A program made the translations under genes and the position numbers. A stretch of 64,000 bases of DNA. It comes from Takakia lepidozioides (Eukaryota > Streptophyta > Takakiopsida > Takakiales > Takakiaceae). The stretch spans positions 38,979,053 to 39,043,052 of the forward strand of contig CM060732.1 in the NCBI GenBank assembly GCA_030704615.1. The letters run 5' to 3'. Shown piece by piece: positions 51,391 to 61,456 of this stretch (its first letter is position 1; the number at the start of each line of letters is the position of its first letter). The notes beneath the pieces are model-generated. The model saw nothing but the letters and a program-made list of their open reading frames with translations, searched no databases and had not been told where the DNA came from.

Positions 51391-54300
51391 GTGGGGAGCC
51401 CTTGTTTCCACCGGAGGAGGAAGAGAAGGAAGTCGTTATACTTTACGAGCACTAGGGACAGGAATAGAGCCAAACATAGAATGAGGATGGAAAGAGTAGA
51501 CGAAGAGGGAAAGGAGGAAGAAGAGGGCAATGAGGAAAGTTTGGCGATGGAAGAGCAGGATTCTGGAGAAGAACAGCAGCCCGCCATACTTCCAAGAACA
51601 GGTGAGGAGGAGACTGCATCCGAGGGAGAGACCGACGCCCAAGATGATGTTGATGCTGGCCTCCCGAAGAAGCAGATAGTGGAAAAGAGGATGGGCGAGA
51701 TGCTCCAGAACATGCTCGGCGTAGAGAGCAATCCGAAGTGTAAAGGGTCTCCGGCGATTGGGGAGTCATCTGGAGCACCCAAAAAAAAGGTACAAGTGAT
51801 GTTCAACCTACTTGGAAGCTCAAACAGAGTGCGGCAACGCACACAATTTCAAACCCCATTTGTGCTTGTCTTTTTGATATGAAAATCACCTACATACGGC
51901 ATCTCTGTCTGGTTCAATCCACCCGTATTAAGAAGCTCAAACAGTGTGCGGCAACGCACACCGCTTGAGCCCCAACTTTGTGCTTGTTTTTTTATACGAA
52001 AATCGGCCCCAAAACGGGCATGTCTGTCTGGTTCAATCCTCCACTATTTGGAAGCTCAAACAGTGTGTGTTGCCGCACACTGTTTGAGCCCCAACTTTGT
52101 GATTGTTTTAGTTACGAAAATCGGCCACAAACGGGCCTGTCTGTCTGGTTCAATCCATCACTATTTGGAAGCTCAAACAGTGTGCGGCAACGCACACTGT
52201 TTGAGCCCCCCTTGTCATTGTTTTTTTCATATGAAAATTGTGCACACAGGGGCCTCTTTGTAAGGTTCATTCCTCCCCTATTTGGAAGCTCAAACAATGT
52301 GCGGCAACAAACACTCTTTGAGCCCCCACTTGACATTCTGTTTTCATGTTTAAATCGGCCACATAGGGCATCTCTTTGAGGTTCAATCCACACTTACCTA
52401 GCAGCTCAAACAGTGTGCGTCAACGCACACTGTTTGAGCCCCCCTTCTCATTGTTTGTTTCATGTTAAAATCGGCCACATAGGGCATCTCTTTGAGGTTC
52501 AATCCACACTGACCTGGCAGCTCAAACAGTGTGCGTCAACGTACATTGTTTGAGCCCCACTTCTCATTGTTTGTTTATGTTTAAATCGGCCACATAGGGC
52601 ATCTCTTTGAGGTTCAATCCACACTTACCTGGCAGCTCAAATAGTGTGCGCCAACGCACACTGTTTGAGCCCCCCTTCTCATTGTTTGTTTCATGTTAAA
52701 ATCGGCCACATAGGGCATCTCTTCGAGGTTCAATCCACACTTACCTGGCAACTCAAACAGTGTGCGTCAACGCACACTGTCTGAGCCCCACTTCTCATTG
52801 TTTGTTTCATGTTTAAATCGGCCACATAGGGCATCTCTTTGAGGTTCAATCCACACTTACCTGGCAGCTCAAACAGTGTGCGTCAACTCACATTGTTTGA
52901 GCCCCCCTTCTCATTGTTTGTTTCATGTTTAAATCGGCCACATAGGGCATCTCTCTGAGGTTCAATCCACACTTACCTGGCAGCTCAAACAGTGTGCGTC
53001 AACGTACAGTGTTTGAGCCCCCCTTGTCATTGTTTTTTTCATGTTAAAATCGGCCAAATAGGGCATCTCTGACAAGCTCAATCCACACTTATCTGGCAGC
53101 TCAAACAGTGTGCGTCAACGCACACTGTTTGAGCCCCCCTTTTGCCTTGTTTCTTGGTGTGGAAATCGTGCACATAGGGCCACTCTGGCCTGTTGAATCC
53201 ACTCCTTATTGGAAGCTCAAACAGTGTGTGGCAACGCACACTGTTTGAGCCCCCTTTGTCATTGTTTGTTTCATGTGAAAATCGTGTACACATGGGCCTC
53301 TCTGTAAGGTTCATCCCACCCCTATTGGGAAGCTCAAACAGTGTGCGGCAACGCACACTGTCTGAGCCCCCTTTTGTGCTTGTTTTTTTAATGTGCAAAA
53401 CAGCCTCATAGGGCCACATAGGGCCACTCTGACATGTTGAATCCACCCATTATTGGAAGCTCAAACAGTGTGCGGCAACGCACACTGTTTGAGCCCCCTT
53501 TGTCATTGCTTGTTTCATGTGAAAATTGGCTACCTTGGGCCCACTCTGCATGTTGTAAATACCCCTCATTGGAAGCTCAAATAGTTTGCGGCAACGCACA
53601 CTATTTGTGCCCCCTTCATTGCCTATTTTTTGATTTGAGAATCGGCCACTCAGAGCCACTATGCCATATTCAAATCACCCCTTAATGGAAGCTCAAACAG
53701 TGTGCGGCAACGCACACTGTTTGAGCCCCCTTTTTTGCTTGTTTAGGGCACCTAGGCCCACTCTGGCAGGTTGAATCCACCCCTTATGGGAAGCTCCAAT
53801 AGTGGTGCGGCAACGCAAATTGTTTTGGGCCCCTTCTCTGCTTGTTTTTTGATGTGAAATTGGGCGAAACACGGCCAGTATGCCTGCTCAAAACACCCAT
53901 AGTTGGAAGAACAAACGGTGTGTGGCCCCCTCTCTGCATGTTTTTTAATGTGGAAATGTGCCTCATAGGGCCAAATGTCATGTTCAAAACACCCCTATTT
54001 GGAAGCTCAAGCAGTGTACGGCAACGCACACTGTCTATTCCCCACTCTCTGCCTGTTTCTAGATTTGAAAATAGGCCACTCATGGCCTGTGTGCCATGTT
54101 CAAATCACCCATTATTGGAAGCTGAAACAGTGTGCGGCAACGCACACTGTTTTTGGCCCGCACAATGCTTGTTTTCTCATGTGAAATTGGGCCACATTGG
54201 GCCTGTCTTCCATGCTCAAAACACCATCTATTCTTGGCTCTCTCTTATATCAATTTGAATGAACAACCCTGTAGGAGAAGATGCAAATGGTGGCGGATGA

Positions 54301-54625
54301 GAACCCTTCGGGGGAGGGAAAGGAGATCATTGCTGATGTGGACAATGAGTTCTATGAAAGCAAAGCCGCTGAGATGTTGGGGGGTCAGAAGGTAAACTCT
54401 TAGCTTGTGGTGCAAAGTATGCTTGCCCCGGGTGGGAGGTTGAAGATCCCCATGTGTAGGTTGGTTTCCGTGCCCGTCATTCGTCCACCCCTCATGAAGG
54501 ACATCCAGAAGCTGGAGGCCGAGTTTGTTCATGGGTATTTGGATGGATCCGCAATCTCTTACGTTTGTACTAGGGATTCCAGAGGCAATGAGCTCCTTGT
54601 GGATGAGTCAATCGTGGACCCCTAG
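51391..54625 (+). pseudogene. Gene D: spliced gene of unknown function, broken; intron holds palindrome array 2
   Basis: Exon a (open from 51391, true start unclear) has a basic cluster RRRKRRK, then an acidic Glu/Asp-rich part, and ends SGAPKKK at 51789 before GTACAAG. The intron 51790-54274 ends CCCTGTAG. Exon b starts EKMQMVADENPSGEG at 54275 in the matching phase. It runs on with stops at 54401 (TAG) and 54623 (TAG), between which lies RLKIPMCRLVSVPVIRPPLM and KLEAEFVHGYLDGSAISYV; the frame after 54623 continues DPIWRQVNESFELLL. That last part faintly recalls ParB-like regions, but this is a weak impression. Repeated TAG stops suggest a pseudogene. Confidence 0.5.
51818..54156 (+). repeat. 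Palindrome array 2 (36-bp palindromes, 116-bp period)
   Basis: About 20 units, starting at 51818, 51935, 52054, 52171, 52288, 52404, 52520, 52635, 52750, 52867, 52983, 53099, 53215, 53332, 53459, 53575, 53691, 53793, 54005 and 54121, with a deleted one near 53905. The type unit has a left arm GCTCAAACAGTGTGCG, a 4-base loop GCAA (TCAA or CCAA in the middle of the array) and the exact reverse complement as right arm. The ~80-bp spacers are conserved (ATCGGCCACATAGGGC, TTCAATCCACACTTA), so it is a satellite-like array. It fills the intron of gene D. Short open frames across it are by-products of the repeat. Confidence 0.93.
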
Positions 54626-56157
54626 GATCCCATTTGGAGACAAGTGAACGAATCCTTCGAACTTCTTCTCTCCAGGAAACCTTCGACCTAGGCATTCTCA
54701 GGGAAGATGTTTTCACGTATGGGATTGTCAACCATTAATGCACCCCATTAACAGTTGCATACTTAATTTAGGGTTCGTGTTAGACAGAGCTAGGTTGGGT
54801 CCCGAAGGCGCCGCCTAGCCCCGAGGGTGCTGCTAGTGTGGATTATAAATTTTCTATGTTATAGGTGTTTTGCGTTTGTAATTTGTAACCAACAGTTAGT
54901 ACTAACTCACTGACGTATTTACGAAAACAATAGTCCAGGAATAAGCAATGCGAATGTATAATTACCCTTGGTATAAGGGTTATGGTTATTTTAGAGGAGA
55001 GATATCTAGTGTAAATATTAATTATTCAGTAAACAACAACAAATTAATTTCAATTAATCAACTTTAGTATTTCTTTTCTTTTTGAATACTTTATGTATAT
55101 GTTCAAAGGGTAGAGATACTGATTTATCTAGTTTTTACTAGTACCCATTAATCTAGGTGAGTCAAGAATATATAATTAATTAGACCATTCTGAGGAGGAT
55201 CAGTCCAACTTATTATAACCAAAAATAAAAGAAGAGAGTCAAAACTAACTATAGGAAGTAGTGTGGCAGTTATTGGGATTTGAAACCCCAACCTCAAAAG
55301 TGCAAACGCATTCTCTAACCAATAAGTCCCTAAAGTTATATTCAATAATAATTTGTCTATCTAAGTACTTATAGGGCTATTACAAAGGTTCTGAACAGAT
55401 GAACAAAAATATATAAATTATGGCTTACAGGAGTTGACCATCTTGCTATGTATCCTGCACAGTGCCGAGGAACCCATAAGAATTCACGCGCACATACAAG
55501 CATTCGTGCAACAGTACACATACAAAAAAACATGTTACATGCAGGAATACAAATGCTTACCTCTTCCTCGTTTTAGTTCGTTGACTTGGAACTACAAGTA
55601 CAGCATTGGGTGGAACCTCATCTGGAGAATGGTGTGCATCACTCGCGCTATCAACCGCGATGGCGATGGGGCTGGCGAATGTGACATTGCGGGCAAGTTT
55701 ACGTCTGCCCTGCACACTCCCATCCATGTCACCCTGAGTCTGTGCTGTGGCGTCTGTACTGTCAAATGTATTCTCGGACTAACCATCAAACTAATATAGA
55801 GATGTTGTTACAAGGTGGTTGCTTTTAGTTATTTAAACACAATACTCCAAGTTCACCCTTTAACATGGCCTTGCAGTTAGAATTCCTTGTTTTCAAAAAT
55901 TCATAAGTCCCTGCTACATTCTTCGATTCACTTTCCGTAAAGCATCAGCTGTAACCTAAGCTTTACTCCACAAGATTCTAGAATGATTTTGTGAATCAAA
56001 GCTCATAAAAAGGTCTTTAACTCAAATTGTATCTGCTCATAATAAAATAAAATAAACTATTTGCAGTCAAGAATTTCCCTTGTTCAAAAATTCATAATTC
56101 TGCACTCACCACTTGTTTTCCTTGAATTTGAATCAGATTCCCATTAACATTCTTCCT
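54626..56157. other. AT-rich region without a recognised gene
   Basis: From about 54640 the gene D similarity fades. From 54870 the base composition becomes clearly more AT-rich than elsewhere in the window. The plus-strand frame at 55434-55799 has no recognisable features. A tRNA-like segment lies at 55265-55332. No LTR or terminal repeat is seen before A3 starts. Confidence 0.5.
55265..55332 (-). repeat. tRNA-like segment, probable SINE head
   Basis: On the minus strand there is an A-box-like TGGTTAGAGAATGC (55321-55308) and a B-box-like GGTTTCAAATCC (55287-55276) about 20 bases apart. TTGGGG and TCCCAA can form the T stem around a 7-base loop. The acceptor and anticodon stems are poor, so it is not an intact tRNA gene. 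A SINE or tRNA pseudogene is the best reading. Its far end was not found. Confidence 0.4.
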
Positions 56158-56194
56158 GCAAGAGCTGAAAAGGAAGAGTAAGAGGAAGGAGAAG

Positions 56195-57170
56195 TTGAAG
56201 AGGGATATCTATGAGAAAAGATTAGAAGAAATCTTGAAGAAGTATGCCACAGAGGCTGCAACACATTGGAGGAAGGGTGTTTGGTGTGCAAAGTGCCAGA
56301 ATGAAGGCCATACCACCACTGAATGCCACATGAAGGAGAAACACTGTACTATCTGTAAAATGGATAACCATTCTACTGAGAATTGTTACTACAACAGAAG
56401 GACAGCAGCTAGAGAACCTAGGCAAGTAAGGGTGCATCAAGTGCAGCCCCAGCCAAGAAGAAATAGTGATCAGGACCACTATGGTAGGCCTGGTGGTTAT
56501 AACAATGGCATGGAAGGAAGAGGTAATCCAAGAGGGAATTACCAAGGAAATTCCAGAGGCAACTATCAGGATAATCCAAGGGGGAATTACCAGCCAAGGA
56601 GTCAGGATTACAGAAACAATTCCAGAACAGACCAAGGGCGAGGACCTAATGGGGAAGAATTGTGTTATTATTGTAATCAGGCAAGCCATCACAAGGCAGC
56701 CTCTCCATTCTAGATCAGACACCAGAATGAGATGAGAGCTCTTGTGAATGAGGGGCCAGTGGTGGCAGCTCACATGGTTAGGCCATGTGTTGTACCAGAA
56801 GTAAGTACAATGATAGTAACGAGAAGCAAAGCCAAACTAATACCTCCAGTAGATGAGGAAGATGATAATAATGAAGATGGCGGTGATATGCCTGAAGATG
56901 ATGAGGCTTGGAGAGATGAGAAGAAACTGCACAAGGAAGTGGCAGATACCATAAGGGAAATGCAGAAGAGTACTGATATTCCTATGGCAGATTCCTCTGA
57001 TTCTGAAAGAGAAGAGGAAGTGAATGAGGATGAAGGGAAGAAAGAAGTTGCAGAGTAATGAAGGGACTTTGGCTGAAGTAATATGCCAGACCAAAGCGGA
57101 GATTACCATTGGACAGCTATTGGTTGTGGCACCTTATTGTAGACACAGGCTGTATCAAGCAATCAATTGA
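56195..57170 (+). pseudogene. A3 Gag nucleocapsid remnant
   Basis: Two intact CCHC knuckles (CAKCQNEGHTTTEC, CTICKMDNHSTENC), RGNYQ repeats and a third, damaged knuckle (CYYCNQASHHKAAS, whose last Cys is Ser). A TAG at 56711 follows PF. The acidic spacer continues at 56732-57058 and breaks again after EVAE. The capsid core is missing. Confidence 0.85.
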
Positions 57171-57179
57171 ATTGCCCAT

Positions 57180-57893
57180 GTGACAGGGAACACAGACCTG
57201 AACAGCAAGGTGACCAGTTATAATGTGAAGCCGGAAGGGCGAGAAACAGTCATGGACTTTGATGATTTTATGCCAGTAATCCAATTGAGAATTGGAAGCA
57301 CAGAACTAACTGATGTACTGATAGATGGAGGCTCTGGAGTGAATATCATGACAGACCAATTAAGGCAGAAGCTTGGTCTAAGTAACATGAAGCCAGCCCC
57401 ATTTACAGTAACAATGGCAGATCAAAGAAGTGTACAACCACTGGGATTGATAAGAGGAGTTAAGATACAGATTCAAATGATGACCTTTATGATCATAGTA
57501 ATTGTGTTAAAAATGGATGAAGTCATGGAAGCTTACTCCTTATTGTTGGGACGTCCGTGGCTGAAACAGGCCAGGGTATTCCATGACTAGATTTCCCAGT
57601 TACTAACTGTGCATGATGGGATGCACAAGATACAAATTACCACTAAGAAATCTAGTAGATTACCTGCTACGAGAAGACCTCGAGGGGTCAGGGAGTATGA
57701 CTGGAGGGGAGGACTTGATGAGGAGCAGGAAACTACCATGTTCATTGCACACCTAGAGTGGGAGCAGGTTGCCGAGATGCAGCTGGAAGGCCTAAGTTGT
57801 TTAAAAGGTATTTGTTGTGGTGTAGTGACAGCAACACCAATTGAAGGTGAAACAAGCAGTTACCCACCATATTTCTATGAAGAAAGAGAATGA
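57180..57893 (+). pseudogene. A3 protease
   Basis: VLIDGGSGVNIM (about 57316) and LLLGRPWLKQARVFHD are intact. The frame stops at a TAG (57588) where A2 has TGG, restarts at 57609, and stops again at TGA (57891) just before the RT linker. Confidence 0.85.
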
Positions 57894-57896
57894 GAA

Positions 57897-59168
57897 ATGG
57901 AAATCCTAGAGGAACCAGCCACTGTGAGTTTACAGGATAAAGTGGTGACTGGTTGGACAATCACAGCTGATGAGCAGGTGAGAGAAGTGAATGTAGGAAC
58001 TGAAGAGGAACCGAGGATGGTGAAGGTAGGGGCTGATTTGGAGCCAGAATTCTTTGAGGAAGCTAAGAGTTTGTTCATCAAATACATAGATGTATTTGCT
58101 TGGAGCTACGAGGATCTAAAAGGGATACCACCTGAGATCTGTCAGCATAAGATTGAACTGGAACCAGGGTCAATACCAATCAAACAGGCAAGGTACAGAA
58201 TGAATCCCAACTATGCACAGAAGGTTGGAGAAGAGATCAAGAAGTTGGCTGAGGCTAAGTTTATATACCCGATAGAGTATACAACTTGGTTGTCACCCAT
58301 AGTGATAGTTCCCAAGAAGAATGGTAAACTGAGAGTTTGTGTGAACTATAAGAAGTTGAATGCTTGCACGAAGAAAGATCCTTTCCCCTTGCCATTCATA
58401 GAAGCGGTATTGGACACTGTGGCAGGCCATGAGATGTACTCATTCATGGATGGCTTCAGTGGTTATAATCAAGTGCAAGTGGCAGAAAAAGACCAGGGAA
58501 AGACAGCTTTCATCACAGACTGGGGTGCTTATACAAACAAAGTCATGTCTTTTGGACTTTGTAATGCACCAGCAACCTTTCAGAGAGTGATAAGTGAATC
58601 TTTTCATGAGTATCTGGATGATTTCATGCAGGTGTTCTTGGATGATTTCAGTGTGTACAGCTCTAAGAATGAGCACTTGCATAAAATGGAGTTATGTTTG
58701 GCCAGATGCAGGATGAGAGGTCTGGGCCTGAATCCAGAGAAGTGTACTTTCTGTGTGAACTCAGGGGTGCTTTTGGGACACATTGTGTGTAAGAGGGGAC
58801 TTCTTGTGGATCCCAGGAAGACAGAGGCCATTAAAGCCTCTCCACCACCAGTAAATGTTAAGAGTATAAGGAGATTCCTTGGACAAACCAGTTATTACAG
58901 AAGATTTGTCAAAAGGTATGCACACATAGCAGCACCATTGAGCAAGCTTCTGAAGAAAGATGCAGTGTTTGCATGGACAGCTGAATATCAACAGGCTTTT
59001 GAGGAACTTACATTGTCAATATCAACTACACCTGTGCTGATTAACCCTCACTGGCATGTAGTATTTCATGTTCACTGTGATGCCTCAGGAGAAGCGTTGG
59101 GAGCGGTGTTAGCCCAAAATGTTACAGGAAATATAGATTCACCTGTGTACTATATGCTAGCAGGTTGA
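57897..59168 (+). pseudogene. A3 reverse transcriptase and start of RNase H
   Basis: A complete RT in one frame: MEILEEPATVSLQDKVVTGW linker, VPKKNGKLRVCVNYKKLN, SFMDGFSGYNQVQVAEKD, SFGLCNAPATFQRV (Ser for the usual Pro), and the catalytic VFLDDFSVYSS near 58635. RNase H starts at about 59065 (VHCDASGEALGAVLA) and a 2-nt insertion at TACTATATGC (about 59150) breaks the frame. Confidence 0.92.
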
Positions 59169-59217
59169 TGAACAGTGCTGAAAGGAACTATAGCACACTG
59201 AAAGAGAAGCACTGGCA

Positions 59218-60719
59218 ATGATTTATGCAGTCAAGAAATTCAGGCATTACCTATTGGGAAGAAAGTTTATGTTTTATGTGGATCACCAGGCTCTGATATA
59301 TCTGGTGAACAAACCTTTGATAAGTGGAAGGATAGCAAGGTGGTTAATATTCTTGCACGAGTTTGAGTTCGAAGTTGTTTACAAGCCTGGCCATTTGCAT
59401 TTTGTGGCAGATCATTTGTCACGCCTAACAACAGGAGAGCCCGCCACAGGAGTAGTCGACCAATTACCTGATGCGAGTTTATTTGCAATGGAGGTGCAAG
59501 GAAGTGCAGATGAATGGTTAGATTGGCAGTGGCCAATCAGATACTACCTTACTCATGGTCAGTGCCCACCTAGTTATGGTAAGGAGCAGAGGAAGAGATT
59601 TGCTATCAAGGCTTTACCTTATACTATGTAGGGGGCAGAATGTATAAGCTAGGACCTGATGGAGTACTTAAACGATGCTTGTACCACCATGAAGTAAATA
59701 AAGTCTTGGAGGAAGTTCATAAAGGAGTGGCTGGAGGTCATTTTGGAGAAGAGACTACCAGTAGGAAGATACTACTCGCAGGTTACTGGTGGCCTACTTT
59801 GTTCAAAGATGTACACGAGTATTGTCAGAGTTGTGATGAATGTCAGAGGCTAGGACCTTTGCAGAGATCTGGAAGGATGGCCTTGCATCCTACAATGCCT
59901 ACGGAACCATTTCAGAAATGGGGACTAGACTTTGTTGGACCAATTAACCCACCGGCCAAGAATACACAGAACAAGTACATAATTACAGCCACTTATTATA
60001 CTACGATGTGGGTGGAAGCTAAAGCTCTGAGGGACAACACAGCCAAGTCCACAGCAAGGTTCCTGCATGAGAACATACTTACACGATTTGGCTATCCCTT
60101 GGAATTTATCAGTGAGCAGGGAAGTCACTTCATTAATGAGACCATTGAACTATTGACTAAAGAGTTTATGATTGTGCATAGGAAGAGTACAACGTATTAC
60201 CCACAGGGTAATGGGCAGGCAGAGGCTACCAACAAAATACTATGTACTATCTTGGCTAAGATATTCAATGCAAACAGAACGGATTGGGATACAAAGCTGC
60301 TGACAGCTTTGTGGTCATACATGACTTCATATAAAGTCACCACAAAGTATACACCATTCCAATTAGTTTATGGTATGGAAGCTTTACTTCCAGTGGAATT
60401 CTTGTTACCTACCATGAGAACTGAATGGGGAAAGAGAATGGAATTAGAAGATTCAATTAAGGTCAGGAAACATGAATTATACCATGTGGAAGAAGTACGT
60501 GTTGATGCAGCTGATAACATGACCAGAATTCAGATGAAGAGGAAGGAACAGTTTGATGAAGGCAAATTAAAGACTTTTAAGACGGGAGATTTGGTTATCT
60601 GGTTGCAGAAGAAGGGGAAGATTAAAGCTTATAAGCTTAAATCACCATGGAAGGGACCTTATGTCATACAAAAGATGTATGATAACAACACAGCCATGTT
60701 ACAAACCATTAACAAATGA
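59218..60719 (+). pseudogene. A3 RNase H end and integrase
   Basis: 59218-59631 finishes RNase H (VVYKPGHLHFVADHLSRL). A 2-nt loss near 59630 leads to the integrase frame 59640-60719 with zinc finger (HKGVAGGHFG, CDECQRLG) and core. The first catalytic Asp (GLDFVGP) and the Glu (GQAEATNK) remain, but the second Asp is Glu: ISEQGSHF at about 60111 instead of ISDQGSHF. The GPY/F module (SPWKGPYVI) is present. The frame ends at TGA 60717 through a small deletion. Confidence 0.9.
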
Positions 60720-60894
60720 TGCTGGAAAGAGTCAATGCCAATAAGTTGAAGGGGTACAGTGGTATCCATGACAAACCATTGCAGCACGATTTGCATGTTG
60801 AAACGCAAAAGCAGTCACGGGCTGTGCCAGTGATACCAACGGAGTATGGAGCACTTGTCGCTAAGCCGAGCGTATATGACCAGGGCGGGCAGTG

Positions 60895-61020
60895 ACACAG
60901 CCTATCACAGCCATCACGGTGTCACACAGCCTATCCCAGCCCATCACAGCATGACACAGCCTATCATAGTCCACCACAGTGCCACACAGCCTGTCACAGC
61001 CCAACACAGCCCATACAAGT
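60895..61020 (+). repeat. A3 linker minisatellite, short and out of frame
   Basis: About four degenerate units of GTCACACAGCCTATC-type sequence. It is shorter than in A1 and A2 and no longer in frame with integrase. Confidence 0.8.
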
Positions 61021-61456
61021 TACACAGTCCATAGGGTCTGTGACAGGTGGACGCGAATTAACATTAGAAAAGTGGCCATCAAGTGAATAAAAAGTTTCGA
61101 AGTCAAACTTGGAAAATGTGCCATGCGGAGAGGGGAAGTCGAGGGCATGTTTAGAAACGGACACGTGGCCGCTAAGGCAAAGCACACTGCGCTGCATCGA
61201 TTGCAAAGTGAGTTTCATCATGCAAGAGGACAAATCGGGCCGTCAAAGTACCTACCTGGTACAGCAGCTAATACTAATTGTGGGCCCATTAATGCATTGA
61301 GTGTAAGGGTAACGGAACCCTTTCTGAATTTTAAAAAAAAAACACCTATGCCACATGTGTTGTCCTACTGGACATTCCAGGTGGGAATGTCCATGGAGGG
61401 GGGTGGAATTAAGAAATTACCTAAGCAGTCCATAGCCAATCAGGAGTGGGAATTAC
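61021..61456 (+). pseudogene. A3 basic linker before the extra protein, decayed
   Basis: It corresponds to the basic region 45800-46265 of A2 by position. It keeps phrases such as GACACGTGG and GGGCCCATTAATG, but reading frames are short and shifted. No domain is recognised. Confidence 0.5.

Noticed and set aside
51818-54156. Regular 36-bp palindromic repeats resembling a CRISPR array
   Set aside because: Spacers are ~80 bp and similar to each other, there are no cas-like genes, and the sequence lies in a plant intron. It is a tandem-repeat array.
51946-54258. Open frames across array 2 with repeating peptides (for example SVWFNPPLFGSSNSV)
   Set aside because: They arise on both strands from the repeat unit and lie within an intron; no coding signal beyond periodicity.
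55265-55332. Intact tRNA gene
   Set aside because: Only the A box, B box and T stem fit; acceptor and anticodon stems do not form.
55434-55799. 121-codon frame in the AT-rich block as a gene
   Set aside because: No recognisable motif, an overlapping frame on the other strand, and no splice or promoter support.
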